Shown piece after piece: positions 15,359 through 21,243 of a stretch of DNA of 21,243 nt (positions are counted from its first letter, which is position 1; each line of letters begins with the position of its first letter). A model generated the notes under the pieces. That model was not told the DNA's origin. It made no database searches and saw only the letters and a list, made by a program, of their open reading frames with translations. The position numbers and the translations under genes are program-made. Location: NCBI GenBank assembly GCA_025362255.1, contig JANYGY010000272.1, positions 1 through 21,243 of the forward strand. Reading direction: 5' to 3'. The DNA is from Planctomycetales bacterium. Its GTDB lineage: Bacteria > Planctomycetota > UBA11346.

Positions 15359-18067
15359 TCCGCATCGTCCCCTGGTATCGCACTCAGTCCGCTGCTGACC
15401 CAGGCCCTGGAGCGCATCGCTGAGCTTTCGCGACTGGATGCGATCGCGGCCTTAAAAATGCTGCGCCATGCCGAGTATCAGGCGATCGCTGCGTGGCAGA
15501 TCGAACACCTCGGTGAGATCACCGGGAACGACGTGGTGGCGCGCATCACCGCGCTCACCGATGGTATCGTCTGCCATCTGGCGCAGCGCGCGGCGGTCAA
15601 AGTCGCCGCCCCTGCGGATTGGAGCGATCACGTCGGGGTGCTCGCGGTCGGCGGCTATGGCCGGGGTGAAATGAATCCCTATTCCGATCTCGATCTGCTG
15701 GTGCTCGGGGTCGGCAAGCAGGTCGCCCCGTGGCAGGCCGCATTCTACAATGAATTCCAGACCTTGTGCTGGGACGTGAAATTCACCGTCGGAGCCAGTC
15801 AGCGATCAGTGAGCGAATTGGCGCGCACGCTGGAAGAAGATTTCATCACCGCGACGGCGGTCGTCGAATGGCGACCCCTGCTCGCTGGTGCGCCCGTGCA
15901 GCAGGCGTTGATCGCCCTGCTGACGCGTTTTCGCGAACGCCGTCCGAAGGAGTTCCTGCTGTATAAGCTGCAGGAATTGGTCGAGCGACGGGCGAAGGCC
16001 GGAGTCAGCCTGTTTTTGATGGAGCCCAACCTGAAGTCGAACCCAGGTGGTTTGCGTGACGTGCAGTTGTTGCGCACCATGGCGTTCGTCGTCTCGGGGT
16101 CACGCAACCTCGCGTCGCTGAGCGCGCTGGATTCCTTTACCCATCACGATCTGAGCGAGGTCAACGCCACCAACGATTTCCTGTTGGGACTGCGTTCATT
16201 GCTGCATTTTCACCACGGTCGCAAACACGATGTGTTCCAGCTCGCCGATCAGGTGCTGGTCGCCAAGCATTATGGCTGGGGCGATGTCAGCCGGCTGCGG
16301 GCGGTCGAACATTTCATGAAGCGCTATTATGCGCAAGTCCGCCACGTCCATCAGATGGTCGATCTGGCAATCAGTCGCCTGACCGCGTTGGGACATCTCG
16401 GTCGCCGGCCGATCCTAATCAAAAGCCGCAAGGCGATTGATGATGATTTCGTCATCGTGCAGAATCAGGTCTACGTCGCCCATAAAAATCTGTGGCAGCA
16501 CCCCGACGCCGGCGCGCGGGTGGTGCGCATGACGCGCGAGGCCCAGCGCCGCGATGCCCGCCTGAGTCTCGAATTGCAGCGCGATATCCGCGCCAATCTG
16601 CATCGGATCGATCACGCCCTGCGCCATGACCGCACCGTGGCTCGGGTGTTTCTCGGAATACTTGGCGACCTCGGACGGACCAAGCCGATCTTGTCCGACA
16701 TGCACGCATGCGGCCTGCTCGGAGCGTATCTGCCAGAGTTCGGCAACCTCACCTGCCTCATGCAGTTCGACAGTTATCACCAATACACGGTGGATGAGCA
16801 CAGCTTGATCGCGATGGGCAATCTCGACCTAGTGGCCAGCGGCAAAGCCCAGGGGCTGCCGGGCATGCCGCGTCTTCTCGAAGCGGTCGGACGCAAAGAT
16901 CTGCTCGCCTTGTCGCTGCTGCTTCACGATATGGGCAAGTACATGGGCCGAGGTCACGTCGCCCGGGGCGCGATCATGATCGAAGGCGTGGCCGAGCGTC
17001 TGGGCCTGACGGATTCGGAGGAGGATTTCGTCTATTTCCTGGTCGAACGTCACGTTTCGCTGTCTGACGCCAGTCGCATGCGCGACTTCCGCGAGCCGCA
17101 ATTCCTGCGCACGTTCGCCGAAAAAATGGGCACCGTCGCCAATCTTGACGCGTTGTATTGCCTGACCTGGTGCGACGCCAAAGCGGTCGGCGAAGGGATT
17201 CTCACCGGTTGGCAGGAAGCGATCCTGGCTGACCTGCGCGAAGCCGTCGCCGAGCAGCTCGCGGGCGGCGTCGCCCCGGGCACGCGCCACGACAAGCTCA
17301 AAGCAGCGTTGGTTTCGGGCGGGGTCAAGGAATCCGCCGCCGAACCATTTTTACGCAGTCTGGGCAACACCTATGAACATCAGGTGCAAACCACCGACAT
17401 CGCCAGCCACTATCAGGTTTTCGCCGAAGCGACCGAGTTGGGCATCGGGCTGAATTATGAGGTTGCTGAAAAATTCATCCGGCTGACCGGTGCGATGCCT
17501 GATCGACGGGGGTTGTTGGCCGATGTGGCAGCGACGTTGTCCGGTCACGGCTTCGACATTATCGATTGCCGCACCTGGATCACCGACGGTTCCGGCGGCC
17601 GCACGGCGATGGTCCTCTACTCTTTCCGCCTCAGCTCGATTTATCCGGCCCGGGTCAAGGACGATGATCTGTGGCAGCGCCTGCGCCGGGACCTGCACGC
17701 GGTTTCGCGCGGAGAATTGGAACCTTTGACCTTGCTCGCCAAACGCCGCAATGCGCTGGTGGTGCGGCCAGCGGATAGCGGCTTTGATGATCCGGCGGTG
17801 AAAGTCGAACAGCTCACCAGCGAACATCACACGATTGTCGACATCCATACCAAAGATGAGGTTGGATTGTTGTCGAAATTGACTCGCGCGATCAGCAGTT
17901 TCGGAGCTGACATCGGCTATGCCTGCATCAACACCATGGGTGATGTCGCGGTCGACGTCTTCTATGTGAACAAGGCCGGCGTGAAGTTGACCGATGCCGA
18001 AGCCGATGCCCTACGCCTGCACGTCGTCGAAACGCTAAATCTCAATCCGGTCATCAGATCCAACTGA
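15347..18067 (+). CDS. glnD: Bifunctional PII uridylyltransferase / uridylyl-removing enzyme GlnD
   Basis: A 906-residue nitrogen sensor. In family terms it adds UMP to PII when glutamine is low and removes it when glutamine is high. The nucleotidyltransferase site is GGYGRGEMNPYSDLDLLVL near 102-120, with both aspartates of DLD. The central GlnD domain contains LMEPNLKSNPGGLRDVQLL near 224-242. The HD domain follows, with HQYTVDEHSL near 477-486 and HDMGKYMGRGH near 526-536, so both activities look intact. Two C-terminal ACT domains start near PDRRGLLADVAATLSGHG (716) and KDEVGLLSKLTRAISSFG (835); these bind glutamine. AGGA lies 7 bases before the ATG. It is divergent from aroA and convergent with the pterin dehydratase gene. 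No PII or glnE gene is in the window. Confidence 0.96.
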   Translation: MVATSASSPGIALSPLLTQALERIAELSRLDAIAALKMLRHAEYQAIAAWQIEHLGEITGNDVVARITALTDGIVCHLAQRAAVKVAAPADWSDHVGVLAVGGYGRGEMNPYSDLDLLVLGVGKQVAPWQAAFYNEFQTLCWDVKFTVGASQRSVSELARTLEEDFITATAVVEWRPLLAGAPVQQALIALLTRFRERRPKEFLLYKLQELVERRAKAGVSLFLMEPNLKSNPGGLRDVQLLRTMAFVVSGSRNLASLSALDSFTHHDLSEVNATNDFLLGLRSLLHFHHGRKHDVFQLADQVLVAKHYGWGDVSRLRAVEHFMKRYYAQVRHVHQMVDLAISRLTALGHLGRRPILIKSRKAIDDDFVIVQNQVYVAHKNLWQHPDAGARVVRMTREAQRRDARLSLELQRDIRANLHRIDHALRHDRTVARVFLGILGDLGRTKPILSDMHACGLLGAYLPEFGNLTCLMQFDSYHQYTVDEHSLIAMGNLDLVASGKAQGLPGMPRLLEAVGRKDLLALSLLLHDMGKYMGRGHVARGAIMIEGVAERLGLTDSEEDFVYFLVERHVSLSDASRMRDFREPQFLRTFAEKMGTVANLDALYCLTWCDAKAVGEGILTGWQEAILADLREAVAEQLAGGVAPGTRHDKLKAALVSGGVKESAAEPFLRSLGNTYEHQVQTTDIASHYQVFAEATELGIGLNYEVAEKFIRLTGAMPDRRGLLADVAATLSGHGFDIIDCRTWITDGSGGRTAMVLYSFRLSSIYPARVKDDDLWQRLRRDLHAVSRGELEPLTLLAKRRNALVVRPADSGFDDPAVKVEQLTSEHHTIVDIHTKDEVGLLSKLTRAISSFGADIGYACINTMGDVAVDVFYVNKAGVKLTDAEADALRLHVVETLNLNPVIRSN

Positions 18068-18082
18068 CGTGTTCATGTCAGT
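18063..18082. terminator. Hairpin between convergent glnD and pterin dehydratase genes
   Basis: ACTGAC at 18063-18068 and GTCAGT at 18077-18082 form a perfect 6-bp stem with an 8-base loop that can partly pair further inside. The left arm includes the glnD stop codon. The other gene ends at 18095, so this lies exactly where a shared two-way terminator would be expected. The plus-strand tail GATAAAAGG is not a U-tract; on the minus strand a TTTTAT run precedes the stem instead of following it. This is moderate evidence. Confidence 0.4.
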
Positions 18083-18094
18083 GATAAAAGGTGA

Positions 18095-18400
18095 TCAGGC
18101 AAACCGCTGCGCCACCCAATCAAGGATCTTGGCCAGTTCGACATCTGCGGACGTGATCCGATCACCGGCGTCATGGGTCGTCAGCCGAACGCGCACTTGA
18201 TCATAGACGTTGGTCCATTCGGGATGGTGATTCAGCCGCTGGATTTCCAGCGCGGCATCGTTCATGAAATCGAGGGCCGTCGTGAAATCGGCAAAACGGT
18301 AGCTGCGCTGCAAGGCGTTGGTCTGCGCCTGCTCCAGCACCTGCCACGCAGGCAGCGTCAGCATCGCGGCAGTCACCTGCTTGGGATCCAATGGGGTCAT
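18095..18400 (-). CDS. phhB: Pterin-4a-carbinolamine dehydratase (PCD/DCoH family)
   Basis: A 101-residue protein of normal family length. The diagnostic active-site motif is NHHPEWTNVYDQVRVRLTTHD at about 57-77, with His58, His59 and His76 as the expected catalytic histidines, followed by AGDRITSADVELAKILDW. It dehydrates 4a-hydroxytetrahydrobiopterin to recycle the cofactor of aromatic amino acid hydroxylases; many bacterial copies have a less certain role because no hydroxylase is nearby, and that is the case here. The ATG at 18400 is preceded by AAGGTGA at suitable spacing and is preferred over the GTG at 18409. It follows the BlaI-type repressor gene by 26 bases and is likely cotranscribed with it. 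Confidence 0.9.
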   Translation of the reverse strand: MTPLDPKQVTAAMLTLPAWQVLEQAQTNALQRSYRFADFTTALDFMNDAALEIQRLNHHPEWTNVYDQVRVRLTTHDAGDRITSADVELAKILDWVAQRFA

Positions 18401-18426
18401 CGCCCTCACCTTGTGGGTGGATGTGC

Positions 18427-18798
18427 TTAGGCCAGGGCGGTGAGCAGACGTTCGCGCAAATCGACCGCGAGCTGTTCATCGTCGGTCAGCGAACGCACCA
18501 GCTCGCGCGGATCACCACCAAACAGGTCTATGCAGGCTTGGCGCATCATCGCTTGCTGGTATTCGGTTTTGGTGATCAGCGGCGTGAAGCGATGAGCTCG
18601 ACCGACGGGCGCTTGGTCGAGGATGCTTCGCCGGACGAGGTTGCGCATCACGGTCAGCACCGTGGTGTAGGCGAGTTGCCGCCCTCCCGTGCGTTCGCTT
18701 TCCGCATTTAACACGCTGTGAACGTCGCCGACCGTTCCCGGGCCGTGGCTCCACAGGTGGTGGAGCACACGAATTTGTAAAGGTCCAACGGCTTCCAT
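18427..18798 (-). CDS. BlaI/MecI-family transcriptional repressor
   Basis: A 123-residue protein of the usual length. The N-terminal winged helix-turn-helix includes LQIRVLHHLWSHGPGTVGDV near 7-26 and the recognition-helix region LAYTTVLTVMRNLVRRSIL at 42-60, with the wing at GRAHRFTPLITKTEYQ. These match the family pattern of LxxLW, YTTVLTxMxxL and a F/Y-P wing. The C-terminal 40 residues (LFGGDPRELVRSLTDDEQL) form the dimerisation part. Members repress beta-lactamase, copper or respiratory genes and are usually inactivated by a BlaR1/M56 membrane protease encoded next door. None is visible here, so the inducer and targets are unknown. An AT-rich region with a dyad precedes it, consistent with self-repression. 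Confidence 0.9.
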   Translation of the reverse strand: MEAVGPLQIRVLHHLWSHGPGTVGDVHSVLNAESERTGGRQLAYTTVLTVMRNLVRRSILDQAPVGRAHRFTPLITKTEYQQAMMRQACIDLFGGDPRELVRSLTDDEQLAVDLRERLLTALA

Positions 18799-18871
18799 GC
18801 GTGGGCATGGTAGAAATATTATGAAATTGTCGAAAACTATTTTTGACTACTTTTAATCAGTAAATAAATCA
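18799..18871 (-). promoter_or_regulatory. AT-rich promoter/operator region upstream of the BlaI-type repressor
   Basis: This 73-base spacer is strikingly AT-rich against GC-rich flanks. It contains an imperfect palindrome at 18829-18847, GTCGAAAA then CTA then TTTTTGAC, matching at 7 of 8 pairs. A second short dyad, TACT-N7-AGTA, lies at 18848-18862. On the minus strand CATAAT near 18818-18823 could be a -10 element, with the palindrome just upstream in the spacer/-35 zone; no good -35 is visible. The layout fits an autoregulated BlaI-type repressor operator, but the site does not show the classical TACA/TGTA core. Confidence 0.4.
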
Positions 18872-19765
18872 TCAAACCTTTTCATCGGCGATCGTACGCA
18901 CCAAGTCGTCGCTCCAGGCATCGACGTAGCCCGTGCCGACTTGATGGAGCCAACGTTTCGCATCCTGGGGATATCCCGCAGTCGGGGTCAGCCAGCTCAT
19001 CCTGCCTGTCCAATAGCGATTGAGCATCAGCATGTGCAATTCGCGCGCGTATTTGGCGACGCAGCTGGCGATGGCGGTCAGTGGGCTGCAGCTTTCACCA
19101 CCGACATGGAATCCGATGTCGCGATCAGCGTGAGCCTCACGCACCAGAGTGTAGCGGCTGACGTGCGAAGTCTCCTCGACCACCAGCACCAGGTCATTCG
19201 GAAAGGTCGTCTGCAGCAGGTCGCGGTAAAATTTGCGGCCGCCGAGCCGATCGACCACCGTCCGTTGCGCCGCGGTCGAGGTATGGGCATCGGCCAGCAA
19301 TCGGCCGATGCTCTGCCATTCGAGATCAGCTTTGTTGCCCGCTCGGCTGCGGAGGAAAGCGTTGTAGGCGCGCGGTTGGATCAGCGCCCCCGTCAAGCCA
19401 ACCGGAGTGACCGTCGGAATGCGCCAGGTCGGCAACGCGGTGGCGGCCACCGGCAGACGCACGGTGGTGGCTTCTTCCATCCATGGGGTTCCGTTGCGCA
19501 GCGTCGCGCTTTCGCCCAGCACCGCGAACACATCCGCGGCGGTGTCGGGCATGAAGCCGGTCAGCCACGCGATTGCCGGCAGGGCCACCATTTCCAACGG
19601 GGCGAGCGTCCGCGGATCATGGATTTTTTTGCTGTCGCCCACTCCCGTATCGGCAAAGGCGCGCTCCAATTCCGCTACCGGACCACCCTCGACGATGGCG
19701 CAGCCGATCGCCAATGGCCCAAGGGTTGGACCATATCCCGCTTCGTCGATGCCTGCGTGTCGCAT
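18872..19765 (-). CDS. Divergent RNase HII-like protein
   Basis: A 297-residue protein. The N-terminus HAGIDEAGYGPTLGPLAIG (3-21) matches the RNase HII/HIII signature GIDEAGxGPxxGP, with acidic residues Asp7 and Glu8, and DSKKI at 44-48 matches the DSKxL motif. Later blocks also correspond: TVVDRLGGRKFY near 169-180, LTAIASCVAKYARELHM near 229-245 (the AASIxAKVxRD helix) and AGYPQDAKRWL near 263-273. It is longer than RNase HII (about 200-220), with an extra segment around 75-165. RNase HII cleaves the RNA strand of RNA-DNA hybrids. I infer the same fold and probably activity, but the tyrosine in place of arginine in DEAGYG and the insert suggest a separate subgroup. It is read into the BlaI-type gene after a 73-base spacer. 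Confidence 0.75.
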   Translation of the reverse strand: MRHAGIDEAGYGPTLGPLAIGCAIVEGGPVAELERAFADTGVGDSKKIHDPRTLAPLEMVALPAIAWLTGFMPDTAADVFAVLGESATLRNGTPWMEEATTVRLPVAATALPTWRIPTVTPVGLTGALIQPRAYNAFLRSRAGNKADLEWQSIGRLLADAHTSTAAQRTVVDRLGGRKFYRDLLQTTFPNDLVLVVEETSHVSRYTLVREAHADRDIGFHVGGESCSPLTAIASCVAKYARELHMLMLNRYWTGRMSWLTPTAGYPQDAKRWLHQVGTGYVDAWSDDLVRTIADEKV

Positions 19766-19772
19766 GGTGCCG

Positions 19773-20288
19773 ATGGTCCCTTGGCCGCGCGCGCCGCAAG
19801 CCGAGGCTGCACGCGTGCGCTTGGCGATCTATGCAATTCTGATGCTGCTCGCGGCGATCATCGACCACGCCTGCTTGTCCGTGTGGTGGTTCGCGCCGGA
19901 TCTCTCGCTGGCGCTCGCGGCGTGGGCGATGGTCGATGGCACCGAAGCCGGAGTCGTCGGCCGTGCAGGTATCGCCGGCCTGGCGCGCGATCTCGCCGAC
20001 CCGGTGGGCTTCGGTTTCCACACCATCATCCTGACCATCCTGGGAGTGGCTTTCCTGCCGCTGCGCCGCTTCCTTTTCCGCACCCGCGCTGCCGCCTGGA
20101 TCGTCTGGGCCGCCTCGTGCTACCTGGTGGTCCACGTGACCGATGGCGTGCTCACCGGATTTGGCGACCTCACCCTCAAGCGCCTGGTGGTCGGAGCCCT
20201 CGGCACGGCCCTGACCGCAGTCGCCTGCGGCTGGCTCTTCGGCGGATTACCGAAAGCGATCCGCCCGGTGGGTGTCGGCGGGGCCTGA
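19773..20288 (+). CDS. Small integral membrane protein resembling MreD
   Basis: A 171-residue protein with about five hydrophobic helices: near 17-40, 45-55, 84-100, 110-128 and 140-160. The segment GIAGLARDLADPVGFGFHTI resembles the GxxGLxxD motif of MreD, a rod-shape morphogenesis protein, and the size fits. However, no mreB, mreC or penicillin-binding protein gene is adjacent, so this is only a fold-level match. Two starts are possible, ATG 19764 or ATG 19773. The second is chosen because 19764 overlaps the start codon of the divergent RNase-like gene. No clear ribosome-binding site precedes either. The lipoprotein gene follows 69 bases downstream on the same strand. Confidence 0.55.
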   Translation: MVPWPRAPQAEAARVRLAIYAILMLLAAIIDHACLSVWWFAPDLSLALAAWAMVDGTEAGVVGRAGIAGLARDLADPVGFGFHTIILTILGVAFLPLRRFLFRTRAAAWIVWAASCYLVVHVTDGVLTGFGDLTLKRLVVGALGTALTAVACGWLFGGLPKAIRPVGVGGA

Positions 20289-20306
20289 GGCGAGGTGATG
20301 TCGCCT
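20288..20306 (+). terminator. Hairpin directly after the MreD-like gene
   Basis: AGGCGA (20288-20293) and TCGCCT (20301-20306) form a perfect 6-bp stem with a 7-base loop. The stem starts at the last base of the stop codon. No T-run follows, so it may be a weak terminator or an mRNA-end structure between this gene and the lipoprotein at 20358. Confidence 0.3.
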
Positions 20307-20357
20307 TGATGCTCGGTGCGCGGCTGAACGTTGGCCGGGCATCTCCGTTCATCGCTC

Positions 20358-21243
20358 ATGCGCCAGCTTCATCTCGCCGTCGTCCTTACGGTCATCTCGC
20401 TTTTGTTGGTCGGCTGTGGTGAGCCATCCGTGGATAAGGCAGGAGATCATGCGGTCGATCAGGCGTGGCGTGCAGATGACGCGACGTTGGCGACACGGGT
20501 CGAAACGCTGGCTGCCGCGCGCGAAATCGATGCGGCGGAGGGGGTCTTCGCCACCTTGGTCGGGCGCACGACCACTGGTTCGGTGCCCGAACAACGTGCG
20601 CGGTTGGCTTTGGCGCGGGCTCTGGTGGGTCTAGATCGTGGCGCTGACGCAGCGCCGCACCTGGGGCATCTGGTGTGGGCGGATAAAGATCCGCGCATCG
20701 CTTCAGAGGTGTTGGCGTTGCAGGCCTCAGTTCAGTGGCGGACTCTCTGCCGTGACGGCGTGCCGATCAGCGGGGCCTTGCCGGCATTCGCGGCGTTCGA
20801 TGCGCCGTTGGGCAAACCTACGGGTGCGTGGCTGGCTCGGCGTGAAGCCTACGCGCAACTGGCGGTCGTGCTCGATCAGGGCGTGCGGTTGGTACGCGCC
20901 GAAGGCGGCACGGTGGCATTGCCGGTGACGCCCGAGTGGTTGGCGTTGGCGCGCTATGCCAACGGTGATCGCACGCCTGCGGAATTGGCGACGCAAATGG
21001 GTGCGATTGGGACCTGGAGCCCGACCCTGGCGTTGGCGTTGGTCCGCGTGCACCTAGCGGAATATGCGCCGGAGGATGCCGTGCCTGCGGCGGCTCTGCT
21101 GTTCGAGAAATTTCCTCAGAGCGCTGAGGCCGACGCGGCGTTCACGCAGTTGGCGGCGTGGCAACTCCGCTGCCAACGCGTCGCTGCCACCCTGCCGCTG
21201 TGGTCGAGCTCAGCCATGGCGCAGCTGCTGACGACCGAAAAAC
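20358..21243 (+). CDS. Lipoprotein with helical repeat-like body, partial (3' end beyond right edge)
   Basis: The frame is open from the ATG at 20358 to the window end (295 codons). The signal is LAVVLTVISLLLVGC, a lipobox with cysteine at residue 20, followed by Gly-Glu, so it is lipid-anchored outside the inner membrane. The mature part is Ala/Leu-rich and helical: TLATRVETLAAAREIDAAE, PEQRARLALARALVGLDRG and VPAAALLFEKFPQSAEADAA. The last segment resembles TPR-type or BamD/YbgF-like repeats (the phrase FEKFPQS-A-AD). No enzyme motif is seen. Function is unknown. No ribosome-binding site is obvious. Confidence 0.8.
   Translation, partial: MRQLHLAVVLTVISLLLVGCGEPSVDKAGDHAVDQAWRADDATLATRVETLAAAREIDAAEGVFATLVGRTTTGSVPEQRARLALARALVGLDRGADAAPHLGHLVWADKDPRIASEVLALQASVQWRTLCRDGVPISGALPAFAAFDAPLGKPTGAWLARREAYAQLAVVLDQGVRLVRAEGGTVALPVTPEWLALARYANGDRTPAELATQMGAIGTWSPTLALALVRVHLAEYAPEDAVPAAALLFEKFPQSAEADAAFTQLAAWQLRCQRVAATLPLWSSSAMAQLLTTEK

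Noticed and set aside
18941..20422. 493-codon plus-strand open frame
   Set aside because: The first part is antisense to the RNase HII-like gene, whose motifs are clear, and the last part is out of phase with the membrane protein and the lipoprotein. The sequence is Arg/His-rich without domains.
1..21243. CRISPR array, tRNA, insertion sequence or phage genes
   Set aside because: No regularly spaced repeats, tRNA-like folds, transposase/integrase motifs or structural phage proteins were seen on either strand.

Overview
The window is GC-rich bacterial chromosome, densely packed with short gaps and several 4-base stop/start overlaps. No rRNA, tRNA, CRISPR array or insertion sequence is visible. 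The gene set is core metabolism (aroA, rsmD, glnD, a pterin dehydratase) mixed with a tandem-kinase-domain Ser/Thr kinase, an AAA+/VWA pair, a BlaI-type repressor, a divergent RNase HII-like protein, small lipoproteins and ABC permeases with large inserts. I infer a Gram-negative-type envelope (two lipoprotein signals, peptide-ABC permeases). Planctomycetota or another PVC-type lineage is possible, but no taxonomic marker gene is present, so this is a weak inference.

Layout: (1) 1-1536, minus: a Ser/Thr kinase with two kinase domains, cut by the left edge. (2) 1537-1840: a 304-base gap holding only hairpins. (3) 1841-4924, minus: a tight three-gene operon, AAA+ ATPase then DinB-fold protein then VWA protein, translationally coupled at the first junction. 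(4) 5066-5575, minus: a small lipoprotein. (5) 5652-7628, plus: an unrecognised 658-residue protein with a coiled coil. (6) 7675-13378, plus: a peptide/nickel-type ABC importer operon (binding protein, two enlarged permeases, one ATPase). (7) 13408-15293, minus: aroA then rsmD with a 4-base overlap, convergent with the ABC operon. (8) 15347-18067, plus: glnD, divergent from aroA. (9) 18095-19765, minus: RNase HII-like protein, BlaI-type repressor and pterin carbinolamine dehydratase. (10) 19773-20288, plus: a small membrane protein resembling MreD, divergent from the RNase with almost no spacer. (11) 20358-21243, plus: a lipoprotein cut by the right edge.

Functionally, the ABC operon should import an oligopeptide-like solute, but only one of the usual two ATPases is present. 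GlnD is the nitrogen-status sensor that uridylylates PII; no PII or glutamine synthetase gene lies nearby. AroA makes EPSP in the shikimate pathway and RsmD methylates 16S rRNA. The AAA+/VWA pair resembles MoxR- or Mg-chelatase-type remodelling machines; the DinB-fold gene between them is the most unusual contextual link. I found no clear-cut new defence or mobile system. The best leads are the AAA+/DinB/VWA operon, the tandem-kinase protein, the 658-residue unknown beside the transporter, and the enlarged permeases.
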